From Pseudomonadales bacterium (GTDB taxonomy: Bacteria > Pseudomonadota > Gammaproteobacteria > Pseudomonadales > UBA7434), in contig JABDNS010000021.1 of assembly GCA_013043705.1 (NCBI GenBank), positions 1 through 38,323 on the forward strand: DNA of 38,323 nucleotides. The letters run 5' to 3'. The notes beneath the pieces are model-generated. The model was not told the DNA's origin, searched no databases, and worked only from the letters and a program-made list of their open reading frames with translations. Of this stretch, positions 25,650 to 35,252 are shown one piece after another (the stretch's first letter is position 1; each line of letters opens with the position of its first letter). A program made the translations under genes and the position numbers.

Positions 25650-28600
25650 GCGAAATGCGCCCAGCAGTTGACGCCGGCGCTCGAAGTCGAGCGCTCGATA
25701 CCTCGATTTCCTGTGTGGTTACCGCGCCAGCTGGCTCTGGCAAAACCGAATTGCTTACCCAGCGGCTGCTTGCGCTGTTAGCTGTTGTAGATGAGCCCGA
25801 AGAGGTGCTGGCGATCACATTTACCCGCAAAGCCGCAGGGGAAATGCGTGCCCGTGTGCTTGGTGCATTGGCGCTGGGTGAACAAGAAGAAGCGCCTGGC
25901 GAGCCTTATCGCTTGCAAACCTGGCAGCTAGCTCGCGCGGTATTACAGCGCGACGAAGCGCTTGGCTGGGCGTTGCAAAGCACGCCAGCGCGGCTTCGGC
26001 TGCAAACTATCGATAGCCTTTGCCAGCGTATTGCCGGCGAGCAACCGGTACTGAGCTTGCTCGGTGGTGCACTGCGGCCGCAAAGCAACGCAGAATGGTT
26101 GTACCAGCATGCAGTAGATGCGCTGCTTGCGGGGCTTGAACGCCGGCATCAGGGCGATCAGCACTTACGCTTACTGGCTGATTTTTATCACGGGGATTTG
26201 CGCAAACTTGCTGCAATGTTGGTGGCGATGCTCCGCATTCGGGAGCAGTGGCTGTCATCGATGGTGCATTTATCTGCCGATGCTGCCGCGATCGACGAAT
26301 TACAGGCATGCCTGTCGAAGTGGTGCGCCGAAATATTGCAGCAAGCGCGCGATCGGCTGCAAAGTTATGCGCCCGAATTGCTAGAGGTTGCAGAGTTCGC
26401 TGCCACTACATTAAAGGCCAATCCTGCGCTGGGGCCCAACAGTCTTATCCGCGAATTACAGGGAATCGAGGCTTTGCCCGAACCCACGCTTGCTGCGTTA
26501 CCGGCCTGGCGAGGGTTGCTCGAACTTTTGCTAACCGGTTCACTAAAGCCGCGAGCGAAGATAAGCAAGGCGCAAGGTTTTCCGGTCGATCGTGAGTACG
26601 GCGCGGCTGCCATCGCCATGAGCAAGCGACACAAACAAAACTTGAAACGCATCTGCGAGGCTATTGGGAAAGAACGCGCAACGCTGGCTGCACTGCAAGC
26701 AGTGGCAGGCTTGCCCGAGCATGGGTTTACAGAAAATTATGCACCGGCTTCAGCTAGTACCAGTGTTAATAACAATAGTGAGCAGCCAGCGGCTACGGAG
26801 CTACTGGTGGCTATCTCGCATTGTTTGTTGCAACTTGTTGCGCAGCTGCAACTGGTATTTGCCGAGCAAGGTTGCTGTGATCATACCGAGGTTACATTGG
26901 CCGCGCTGCGGGTGCTGGATGTTAGCGCTGCGCAAGGTGCCGGCGAAACTATGCAGCTGATGCAACAGCAGGGCAGCGGTGCTTATGCCTGGCACCGGCG
27001 GCTGCGGCATATTTTGGTGGATGAGTACCAGGATACCTCGCTATTGCAATACCGTTTGCTATGCGCGCTGACTTGCGATTGGGCGCAGATCAATGCTAAC
27101 GGCGAGGGCCGGCCGCGTACCGTGTTTTTAGTAGGCGATGCTATGCAGTCAATCTACGCTTTTCGCGAAGCACGTGTACAGTTGTTTCTCAGTGCAAAGC
27201 GGGGTTGCTTCGGCGATATACCGTTGCAGCGTATCGATCTGCTGCAAAATTTTCGTTCCAGCGCATCGTTGGTCGATTGGTTCAATGGTCCGCTGGGCGC
27301 TGCGTTTCCTGCACATGAAGACACTGCAAGGGGCGGCGTTACTTTTTCCCCGGCGGTGGCCTACGCTAGTGGCGGCAGCGATAAGCCGATGCGTTTTTAC
27401 GCCTGTGTAGGTGAGCACGCAGCACAGTTGGAAGCGCAAAAAATTGTTCAACTGGTCACGGCGTCGCTTGAGTCCCGGCCCGGTTCTTCCATTGCGATTT
27501 TGGTAAAAAAACGCGGCGACCTGCGTGCCATATTGCCAGCACTGCGCGCAGCAGGCATCGAGGTTCAAAATAGCGATATAGATTTGTTGGTCCAGCGCGA
27601 ACAGGTTGCCGATTGCCTGTTGCTAGCGCGAGCGTTTATGGCCAGCCATGACGATGTGGCCTGGTGGGCATTATTGCGCGCACCATGGTGCGGGCTGGGT
27701 GTAGCCGTGCTGCAGCAGTTACGCAGGCATTTTTCCAGCTGTAAACATTGTGGCGCGGTGCCGGTTTTACTAGAGCGGGGTGTCGCCGAGTCGACTGAAG
27801 CCGATTCGAACGCATGTAAGCAATTTTTGCAGAGCTTGCCCGTCGATGCACGCGAACGCCTGCAACACTTGTCGCGCGCGTTGCCGCTGGCAGGTGCGTC
27901 GCGCGGTCATATCTCGCTGCGCGAGCGCGTCGAGAATTGTTGGATTGCTTTGGGTGGGCGTTCACTGGTTGCACGCGCTACGCAACCCGATGCAGCTGTT
28001 TCAATAGACACATTTTTTGATGAGCTAGAGGCTTACGAGAGCGAATGCCGCCAGCGTGAAGAACAACCGGGCTTCGCTGGATTGCAAAAACGGGTACAAG
28101 CATTGTTTGCCGAGCAGCAAAGTACACCTGGTGCCGGTGTTCATGCGATGACTATTTTCAAATCGAAAGGGCTGGAGTTCGATACCGTTATTCTGCCGGC
28201 TATGTCGGGTACCGGGCGTGGCGATCCGCCGCCGCTAATACAAATTGCCGAGCGTGTATTTGCTGACGGCAGCAGTGGTGTTTTGCTCTATCCCAGGAGT
28301 GCTGAAACCGGCACGGCCAGTAAGGCTGGGCCCAAGTCGGTTTACCAATTCCTGAACAGTGAAAAGAGTTTACAGAGCAGCTTTGAAACAACGCGACTGT
28401 TATACGTGGCCGCAACCCGGGCTCGGCATGAATTGCTTTTAACCGCCTGTATGGAATTTGCCAAGCCTGATGCAAGTGGCGCCGTTGAGCTCGCGGCGCC
28501 GGCCAAGGGTAGCCTGTTGGCATGCTTGTGGCCGGCGTTGCAGTCGCAGGCGGTGGTGGTGGAACAAGCAATGAGTAATACCAGCCTTGCGCAAGCAGAA

Positions 28601-29326
28601 ACGCGATCACCGCGCAGCCTGAAGCGGCTAGCACTGGTGGATATTCGTGAGCTTGCACAGCGGGAAACTTCTACAGAGCGCGCAAGATCGTTTAACACGG
28701 CACCATTTGCAGCGAGAGCGCCCACACAAAAGCCTGCAAATTTACAATCGTCAACGCAAACCACAAATTTACCCGCTAGTAGCGCGGAGTTAGCGGTGGG
28801 TAGCTGCGCGCACGAGTTGCTACAGTTGGCCTTCCAGCGTGGTGAGCGTCGCTGGTGTGCGCGAGATATCGATGCATTGGCGGGCAGCTGGCAGCTACGC
28901 CTGGCACAGTTGGGTGTACCGCCTGCACAAATGCCGCATGCACTGCATCGCTTGCAACGTGCTATGCAAGGCGCGTTGCTGGGCAGTGAAGGCCTAAAGC
29001 TGCTTGAATGCGCTGGCCGCAACGGCAGGGCTGAGTGGGAGTTGCTGGCATGCGTAGACGATTCGCATGGCTGGCAGCGCTCACGAATCGACCTGGCCTT
29101 TATCGATGAGGATGGCCAGCGTTGGATTGTGGATTACAAAATTAGCGAACCGGAGCCGGGTGAAGCGATACAAGCATTTCTTGAGCGGGAGCAGCAATGC
29201 CATGCTGAGCAGCTGGCCCAGTATGCGGCGACGATCGCAATACTTGAAAATCGTTCCCTGCAAAGTATCACAACGGCGCTTTATTTTCCGCTGATCGATA
29301 GAATTTTACCAATGCCTGGCCGTTGA
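25646..29326 (+). CDS. AddA/RecB-like UvrD-family helicase-nuclease
   Basis: The protein has 1226 residues. Helicase motifs are in order: I APAGSGKTELL (about residues 28-38), Ia ITFTRKAAGEMRARV, II LVDEYQDTS (about 457), III GDAMQSIYAFREA, IV LLQNFRSS, V MTIFKSKGLEFDTVILPAMSG (about 837) and VI LLYVAATRARHELLL. The C-terminus carries a second PD-(D/E)XK nuclease: GSCAHELLQLAF, SRIDLAFIDEDG, IVDYKISEPE (about 1162) and QLAQYAATI. Together with the upstream gene it forms a two-subunit end-resecting helicase-nuclease resembling AddAB. Such enzymes process double-strand breaks for RecA loading and degrade linear foreign DNA. Whether it replaces or accompanies RecBCD cannot be told here. Confidence 0.9.
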   Translation: MSEMRPAVDAGARSRALDTSISCVVTAPAGSGKTELLTQRLLALLAVVDEPEEVLAITFTRKAAGEMRARVLGALALGEQEEAPGEPYRLQTWQLARAVLQRDEALGWALQSTPARLRLQTIDSLCQRIAGEQPVLSLLGGALRPQSNAEWLYQHAVDALLAGLERRHQGDQHLRLLADFYHGDLRKLAAMLVAMLRIREQWLSSMVHLSADAAAIDELQACLSKWCAEILQQARDRLQSYAPELLEVAEFAATTLKANPALGPNSLIRELQGIEALPEPTLAALPAWRGLLELLLTGSLKPRAKISKAQGFPVDREYGAAAIAMSKRHKQNLKRICEAIGKERATLAALQAVAGLPEHGFTENYAPASASTSVNNNSEQPAATELLVAISHCLLQLVAQLQLVFAEQGCCDHTEVTLAALRVLDVSAAQGAGETMQLMQQQGSGAYAWHRRLRHILVDEYQDTSLLQYRLLCALTCDWAQINANGEGRPRTVFLVGDAMQSIYAFREARVQLFLSAKRGCFGDIPLQRIDLLQNFRSSASLVDWFNGPLGAAFPAHEDTARGGVTFSPAVAYASGGSDKPMRFYACVGEHAAQLEAQKIVQLVTASLESRPGSSIAILVKKRGDLRAILPALRAAGIEVQNSDIDLLVQREQVADCLLLARAFMASHDDVAWWALLRAPWCGLGVAVLQQLRRHFSSCKHCGAVPVLLERGVAESTEADSNACKQFLQSLPVDARERLQHLSRALPLAGASRGHISLRERVENCWIALGGRSLVARATQPDAAVSIDTFFDELEAYESECRQREEQPGFAGLQKRVQALFAEQQSTPGAGVHAMTIFKSKGLEFDTVILPAMSGTGRGDPPPLIQIAERVFADGSSGVLLYPRSAETGTASKAGPKSVYQFLNSEKSLQSSFETTRLLYVAATRARHELLLTACMEFAKPDASGAVELAAPAKGSLLACLWPALQSQAVVVEQAMSNTSLAQAETRSPRSLKRLALVDIRELAQRETSTERARSFNTAPFAARAPTQKPANLQSSTQTTNLPASSAELAVGSCAHELLQLAFQRGERRWCARDIDALAGSWQLRLAQLGVPPAQMPHALHRLQRAMQGALLGSEGLKLLECAGRNGRAEWELLACVDDSHGWQRSRIDLAFIDEDGQRWIVDYKISEPEPGEAIQAFLEREQQCHAEQLAQYAATIAILENRSLQSITTALYFPLIDRILPMPGR

Positions 29327-29378
29327 AAGCCCAAGTACTGGGTAGCACAGCGGTGTGGCGCTAGTGATACAATAAGAT

Positions 29379-29402
29379 CCGGCCGCAAAACACTGTGGCC
29401 GG
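29379..29402. terminator. GC-rich hairpin after the helicase-nuclease gene
   Basis: CCGGCC at 29379-29384 pairs with GGCCGG at 29397-29402 over a 12-base loop, 53 bases after the helicase stop. It is followed by ACTATTAGTTT, which is T-rich only in part, so termination would be weak. It could also belong to the leader of the next gene. Confidence 0.4.
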
Positions 29403-29412
29403 ACTATTAGTT

Positions 29413-29453
29413 TCAACAGCTTAACCAGCTCAACCAGCTCAACCAGTTCAACG
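29413..29453 (+). repeat. Tandem 9-base repeats before the DinB-fold gene
   Basis: Units close to TCAACCAGC are repeated about four times (two identical, the others with one or two changes). They end ten bases before GTG 29463 and are in frame with it, reading Thr-Ser-Ser repeats without a start codon upstream, so they are most likely untranslated leader. Confidence 0.7.
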
Positions 29454-29462
29454 CTGCGGTTT

Positions 29463-30032
29463 GTGGCTGTACAGCGCGGGGCACAGGCATTGCCGGAAAC
29501 ATCGTTAGATTTACAAATCCTGGTTCAAGACAACAAGCAGCTGCTCAGCCAGCTCGACGCTCTGTTGTGTGCGCTAGATGACAGCCATTATACGAATAAC
29601 GAATCTGCGTTATTTGACTCTGCGTTGGGCTTGCACGTTCGCCATATGCTGGATCACTACGATTGTTTTATTCGTGGGCTCGCAGATAAGTGCATAGATT
29701 ATGATTCTCGCGAGCGAGACGTCCGTGTTGAAGCCGGTACTGATTTTGCACGCGAGCGGCTGCGTAGGCTAAGCAATGCGCTCGATCAGCTACCCCGCGA
29801 AAACCAAGCGGTCACCGTATTGCAATCAAGCAGCGGCGATACTGCTAATCGCCAACCACTGGCGAGCTCGCTTGCAAGGGAGCTGGTGTTTTTGCACTCC
29901 CATAGCATCCACCACCAGGCCAGCATTAGCTCTTTGTTGCGTGCGCTGGGCGCCAGCGAGCTCGAACCTGTCGATTTTGGTATCGCTCCTGCTACTTGCC
30001 AACACCAGGAGGCCACAGGATGTGCACGTTAA
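29463..30032 (+). CDS. DinB-fold (four-helix) putative metal-binding protein
   Basis: The protein has 189 residues from GTG 29463. There is no clear ribosome binding site, so the start could be a few codons off. Its helical pattern and His clusters fit the DinB/YfiT-like four-helix bundle: HVRHMLDHYDCF (H58, H61, H65) in the second helix, and LVFLHSHSIHHQASISSLLRALG (H145-H151) in the last. In that superfamily such His residues bind a divalent metal; many members are thiol transferases, others are uncharacterised. The final 13 bases overlap the NRDE gene start, implying coupled translation and a linked role. Function is unknown. Confidence 0.65.
   Translation: MAVQRGAQALPETSLDLQILVQDNKQLLSQLDALLCALDDSHYTNNESALFDSALGLHVRHMLDHYDCFIRGLADKCIDYDSRERDVRVEAGTDFARERLRRLSNALDQLPRENQAVTVLQSSSGDTANRQPLASSLARELVFLHSHSIHHQASISSLLRALGASELEPVDFGIAPATCQHQEATGCAR
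30007..30012 (+). promoter_or_regulatory. Strong ribosome binding site deciding the NRDE gene start
   Basis: A full AGGAGG lies seven bases before ATG 30020. It rules out the upstream in-frame start at 29996 and makes Cys the second residue, as expected for this family. Confidence 0.85.
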
Positions 30033-30763
30033 CCTGGCGTTACAACAATAGTGGTGAAGGTTACGCGGTGTTTTTCAATCGCGACGAGTTAAAAACGCGC
30101 AAGCGTGCGCTTCCACCCACGTTGAAGCAAGCCACTAACGGCGTAAGCTATCTTGCGCCAACTGACGCCGATGCTGGTGGCACGTGGCTGGCGGTAAATC
30201 AGTACGGGCTTACCATTTGCCTGCTTAATAATTACGCTGCACCCGAACCGCAACACAGCGATATTGTCAGCCGGGGAGAGGTTGTAACATCACTGGCCGG
30301 TTGCAATAGCATAGAGGCGCTGGAGCAAGGCTTGCGTGGCTTGCCGTTAACCCAATATCGCGGTTTTGAATTGGTGGTTTTTGGTGGACGCGTCGATCAC
30401 TGGCGCTGGGATACGCTGAAACTCGAGCGACTACCGGCAGAAATGCCGATTACATCGTCTTCGTACGAAACCGGCACCGTGCAGGACGTACGGCGTGAGT
30501 TTTTCGAACGCGTGGGCGCCGAGGCCAATCTTGATTCGCTCGCCGAGTTTCACTGCTGCCACCTCGATCACGAGCTGCACGAAGTATCCGGCCAGCCGCT
30601 TGCGGTTAGCTCGGTGTGCATGCATCGGGAATTCGCGCAAACCGTTAGCCAGTGCTTTGTGCAGGTTCGACAGGACCAGGTGTCGATCAGTTATACCGAC
30701 GGACCGCCCTGCGAAAACAAGGCTGCTGCGCCGGTGCTGATGCAGCGCCGCGCGTGCGCCTGA
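30020..30763 (+). CDS. NRDE family protein (TANGO2-like)
   Basis: The protein has 247 residues and starts MCTLTWRYN, with the hallmark VFFNRDELKTRKRALPP near residues 18-33 and TDADAGGTWLAVNQYGLTICLLNNY after it. These are the defining features of the NRDE/DUF833 family. The conserved Cys2 and fold suggest relation to N-terminal-nucleophile hydrolases. The eukaryotic member TANGO2 has been linked to heme trafficking and lipid metabolism, but bacterial function is not established. The gene overlaps the DinB-fold gene by 13 bases, is followed after 21 bases by an acyltransferase gene, and hemB lies convergently beyond that. Confidence 0.85.
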   Translation: MCTLTWRYNNSGEGYAVFFNRDELKTRKRALPPTLKQATNGVSYLAPTDADAGGTWLAVNQYGLTICLLNNYAAPEPQHSDIVSRGEVVTSLAGCNSIEALEQGLRGLPLTQYRGFELVVFGGRVDHWRWDTLKLERLPAEMPITSSSYETGTVQDVRREFFERVGAEANLDSLAEFHCCHLDHELHEVSGQPLAVSSVCMHREFAQTVSQCFVQVRQDQVSISYTDGPPCENKAAAPVLMQRRACA

Positions 30764-30784
30764 TAAAGGATGGTCTATTAAGCT

Positions 30785-32587
30785 ATGCAACACTCCTCAA
30801 ATAATCCTTTCAGCCTGCCGCTGCGCCCGCCAATCCTGGCCGGTGCTGCAGAGCAATTGCTGGGCTTAAAAAAGCTCACTAATATTTACAAGCGCTGTGA
30901 CCTACAGCAGCCACCAGAAGTTTTTCTCGACAGCGCGCTTCGCGAGTTCAACGTCAGGGTGAATGTTGATGACCCGCGCGAGGTGCTGAAAAATATTCCA
31001 AAACAAGGTTCGCTGTTGGTTGTAGCCAATCACCCGATTGGCGGCTTGGAGGGTATCGCAATTTTCCGTGAGCTGTTGCGTCACCGGCCGGATACCAAAG
31101 TGCTTACCAACAAATTGCTCAACGGCATTCCCGAGTTGAGTGATGTTTTTATAGGCGTAGATATTCTCTCGCCACAGGCCGCGCGGGATAACATTGCGGG
31201 TATCCGCGCGGCCAAAAAACACCTCGCTTCGGGTGCTGTTTTACTGGTTTTTCCAGCCGGCAAGGTGGCAACCTACAATCGGGAACAACGCCGGGTTAGC
31301 GAATATCCGTGGCATCGATTCGTGGGGTCCCTGCTTCGTGCTACCAACGCGGCGGTGTTGCCAATTTATGTTGACGCGCGCAACAGCAAGCTATTTTATG
31401 CGCTGTCGATGGTCCACCCGGTGCTGCGCACCGCAATGCTGCCACGCGAGTTAGCCAACAAGAAGCGTGGCGAGCTGCGCTTGGTGATTGGCGATTTGAT
31501 TTCGGCCAAAGAATTTCGTCATCTCGAGTCGGATGCGCAGATAAGCGACTGCCTGCGCCTGGCCTGTGAGTTGATGGGCACCGACCGCGATGCAGGTAAG
31601 GCCGCTATCCGGGACGATAAGCCGTTGGCGCGCTCTGCGAGTGACTACGCGCAGGAGCATCAGCTGGAGCTTGCCCGACAGCTCGTTGCACTTGAGTCCT
31701 GCAAGGTTATTGAAGCTGCGCCTTTTGCTGTTTACATCGCTTCGTACGATGAGCTCGGGCCAATGATGGAAGCGATTGGTGTCGCTCGCGAAGAAACCTT
31801 CCGTGCGGCGGGCGAGGGCACCGGCAAGCTGGTAGATGTTGACCGCTTCGATCGCCACTATCTGCACGTATTCGCCTGGGACACGCAGGAAAATCGCGTG
31901 GTCGGCGGTTACCGCCTGGGCAGGGTCAACGAGATTGTTGCTGAGCATGGCATCGATGGCCTGTACGCGCGCACGCTTTATTCGCTGGATCAGTCGTATC
32001 TCGAAAAGCTTGGCAATCCCCTGGAGCTGGGGCGCTCGTTTGTGCATCCGGATTACCAGCGTAAGCTTTCGGCGCTGGATTTGTTGTGGCGTGGCATCGG
32101 CCATTACGTAGCGGCCAGGCCAGAATTCAATACTTTGTTTGGTGCAGTGAGTATTTCGCGCGAGCATTCAGATATGGCGCGCGCATTAATTGCAGAGTCG
32201 ATGCTAACGTCGTTCAGGGCAGAACAAAAATACCTGCAAGACGTGGCGCCGCTGGCGCCGCTTAAAGTGTCGGGCAAGATATGGAGTGGTGATACCTTGA
32301 GCTCACTCAGCCATGTGCCGCTGGTAAACAAATTGGTGGGCTGTTGCGATCCTGGTAAGGCGCTGCCGATTTTGTTGAGACATTACCTCTCGCTGAACGG
32401 CCGCTTCGTTTGTTTTTCGGTTAACAAGGTGTTTAACGATTCACTGGACGGGCTTATTCTTGTGGACATGCGCAAGGTTCCCTCGCGTTATATGAAGCGC
32501 TATCTTGGCAAGCGTGGCGCAGTGGATTACGAAGCCTATTGGCGCGAGCGAGAATCTGCGGGCGCGCTGGACGCGCTACGTACGTAG
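30785..32587 (+). CDS. OlsF-like two-domain acyltransferase (PlsC-type plus GNAT-type)
   Basis: The protein has 600 residues with two domains. Residues about 60-265 are a lysophospholipid-acyltransferase domain: ANHPIGGLEG (H83; the HX4D-type motif with Glu as the acid) and LLVFPAGK (156-160, in place of FPEGT). Residues about 305-475 resemble OlsB, the GNAT-fold acyl-ACP N-acyltransferase: EETFRAAGEGTGK, VVGGYRLGR and LELGRSFVHPDYQRK. This domain order matches OlsF, which makes ornithine lipids by itself: the OlsB-like part adds the 3-hydroxyacyl group to ornithine and the OlsA-like part adds the second chain. The amino-acid head group here is not determined; AAGGA lies 14 bases before the ATG. 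It is third in a probable operon with the DinB-fold and NRDE genes. Confidence 0.68.
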   Translation: MQHSSNNPFSLPLRPPILAGAAEQLLGLKKLTNIYKRCDLQQPPEVFLDSALREFNVRVNVDDPREVLKNIPKQGSLLVVANHPIGGLEGIAIFRELLRHRPDTKVLTNKLLNGIPELSDVFIGVDILSPQAARDNIAGIRAAKKHLASGAVLLVFPAGKVATYNREQRRVSEYPWHRFVGSLLRATNAAVLPIYVDARNSKLFYALSMVHPVLRTAMLPRELANKKRGELRLVIGDLISAKEFRHLESDAQISDCLRLACELMGTDRDAGKAAIRDDKPLARSASDYAQEHQLELARQLVALESCKVIEAAPFAVYIASYDELGPMMEAIGVAREETFRAAGEGTGKLVDVDRFDRHYLHVFAWDTQENRVVGGYRLGRVNEIVAEHGIDGLYARTLYSLDQSYLEKLGNPLELGRSFVHPDYQRKLSALDLLWRGIGHYVAARPEFNTLFGAVSISREHSDMARALIAESMLTSFRAEQKYLQDVAPLAPLKVSGKIWSGDTLSSLSHVPLVNKLVGCCDPGKALPILLRHYLSLNGRFVCFSVNKVFNDSLDGLILVDMRKVPSRYMKRYLGKRGAVDYEAYWRERESAGALDALRT

Positions 32588-32589
32588 CG
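32574..32589. repeat. Perfect 16-base palindrome at the acyltransferase stop
   Basis: CGCTACGTACGTAGCG is its own reverse complement. It contains the stop codon of the acyltransferase gene and lies 11 bases from the hemB stop. As RNA it could fold into a six-pair stem with a GTAC loop on either strand. No T tract follows, so it is not a standard terminator, but its place between convergent genes suggests a role in ending transcription or as a protein site. Confidence 0.6.
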
Positions 32590-32600
32590 GGCGCAAGTTA

Positions 32601-33815
<1,215 letters not shown>

Positions 33816-33840
33816 CTATACCAATACAAGCACACGCAAA

Positions 33841-33845
33841 GAGGA
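33841..33845 (+). promoter_or_regulatory. Ribosome binding site deciding the protease start
   Basis: GAGGA lies six bases before ATG 33852. That start begins directly with a signal peptide, whereas the open frame from 33672 would put 60 unrelated residues in front. Confidence 0.75.
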
Positions 33846-33851
33846 CTGAAC

Positions 33852-35231
33852 ATGCCTTTGTATCTGAAACGCAGTTTTTTGTTTTTGATCACGGTTATCT
33901 CACTTAACTCACTCAACACCGTTGCGGTCCAGGCTGCGCTACCTGCATTCGACAGCCGTGGTGAACCACTTCCCAGCCTCGCGCCGCTACTCAAGCGCGT
34001 GAATCCGGCGGTGGTGAATATCTCTACCACGACTACCGTTCGCACGGTTGGTAATCCACTGCTTGAAGACCCGTTTTTCCGCCGTTTTTTTGATGTGCCT
34101 GGTAATCGCGCGCCGCAAAGGCGGCAGGCACAAAGTGCCGGTTCTGGCGTAATCATCGATGCAGAAGCGGGAACCGTGGTTACCAATTCGCACGTGGTCG
34201 ATGGAGCCGATAAAGTAGTTGTAACGCTGGCCGATAACCGCAGTTTTGAAGCCGAATTAATAGGTTCCGACCCTGAAGTTGATATCGCCGTATTAAAAAT
34301 TGATGCCAAAGACCTGGTGGCGCTACCGATCGCCGATTCGGACCATTTGCAGCAGGGCGATTTCGTTATTGCGATTGGCAATCCTTTCGGTTTGCAAAAT
34401 ACCGTAACCAGCGGCGTAGTGAGTGCGCTTGGCCGCTCCGGCTTGGGCATTGAAGGCTATGAGAACTTTATCCAGACCGATGCATCGATTAACCCGGGCA
34501 ACTCGGGTGGCGCGTTGGTCAACCTGCATGGCGAACTGGTAGGAATTAACACCGCGATCATTGCACCGGCCGGTGGCAACGTCGGCATTGGCCTGGCAAT
34601 ACCTGTGAATATGGCAAGCCACAGTGTTGAACAAATTCTCGAGCACGGTGAAGTGCGTCGTGGCCAGCTGGGCGTGGTTATCCAGGGGCTCAACGCCGAA
34701 ATGGCTGAGGCATTCAAGCTCGATCGCGACCAGCGCGGCGTTGTTATAGCGCAGGTGCAGGAAGGCTCGGCGGCGGAAAAGGCTGGCCTCAAGGCCGACG
34801 ATATTGTGGTTGCAGTGGATGGCAAGACGATTGAGTCGGCAGGCCAGTTGCGCAACGCCGTTGGCGCGCGCAGGGTTGGAGATAAACTCAAGTTAACCGT
34901 TTTGCGCGAAGGCAAAACCCGGCAGATCAAGGTGCGCGTTGGTGAACGTGAACAGGCGCAAGCACGCAATGCAGAGCAGCTGCACCGGGCGCTGGATGGT
35001 GCGAGTCTGCGCGATAGCGAAGAGACCGACGGCGTAGTAGTGGCAAAAATTGCGCCTAATTCTCCTGCCGCAGGCACTGGTTTACGCGAGGGTGACCTGA
35101 TTGTTTCGGTGAATCGCGTTCGCATAGCCAACCTCAAGGAGATGACCAGCGTGGCCAAGCGCAGTTCGGGCAATATGTTGTTGCGCCTGGTTCGGGGCAA
35201 CACCGCGCTCTACCTGGTGCTGCGACAATAA
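33852..35231 (+). CDS. degQ: Periplasmic Do-type serine protease (DegQ/MucD-like)
   Basis: The protein has 459 residues. A signal peptide covers residues 1-28 (cleavage near VQA-A). The trypsin-like domain has its triad at H114 (TNSHVV), D144 (PEVDIAVLKI) and S218 (NPGNSGGAL). Two PDZ domains follow, about residues 255-350 (GQLGVVIQGL, GSAAEKAGLKADDIVVAVDG) and 370-459 (DGVVVAKIAPNSPAAGTGLREGDLIVSVN). The Q-linker is short, closer to DegQ or MucD than DegP. It degrades or refolds damaged envelope proteins and would also guard secreted proteins in transit. The symbol is assigned by domain layout; MucD/AlgW-type naming is equally possible. Confidence 0.93.
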   Translation: MPLYLKRSFLFLITVISLNSLNTVAVQAALPAFDSRGEPLPSLAPLLKRVNPAVVNISTTTTVRTVGNPLLEDPFFRRFFDVPGNRAPQRRQAQSAGSGVIIDAEAGTVVTNSHVVDGADKVVVTLADNRSFEAELIGSDPEVDIAVLKIDAKDLVALPIADSDHLQQGDFVIAIGNPFGLQNTVTSGVVSALGRSGLGIEGYENFIQTDASINPGNSGGALVNLHGELVGINTAIIAPAGGNVGIGLAIPVNMASHSVEQILEHGEVRRGQLGVVIQGLNAEMAEAFKLDRDQRGVVIAQVQEGSAAEKAGLKADDIVVAVDGKTIESAGQLRNAVGARRVGDKLKLTVLREGKTRQIKVRVGEREQAQARNAEQLHRALDGASLRDSEETDGVVVAKIAPNSPAAGTGLREGDLIVSVNRVRIANLKEMTSVAKRSSGNMLLRLVRGNTALYLVLRQ

Positions 35232-35233
35232 GC

Positions 35234-35248
35234 CCAGGCGGGGCCTGG
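35234..35248 (+). terminator. Hairpin between the protease gene and the spermidine-synthase-like gene
   Basis: CCAGGC, loop GGG, GCCTGG begin three bases after the protease stop. A run of moderate T content (TCGCTTGTTGCT) follows rather than a clean T tract. The hairpin covers the region where a ribosome binding site for TTG 35253 would lie, so it could lower read-through or translation of the next gene. Confidence 0.45.
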
Positions 35249-35252
35249 TCGC

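Noticed and set aside
31451-32167. 238-codon open frame on the minus strand under the acyltransferase gene
   Set aside because: It is a shadow; the plus-strand frame has continuous domain matches.
34457-35203. 248-codon open frame on the minus strand under the second half of the protease gene
   Set aside because: It is a shadow of the PDZ-coding region with no recognisable motif.
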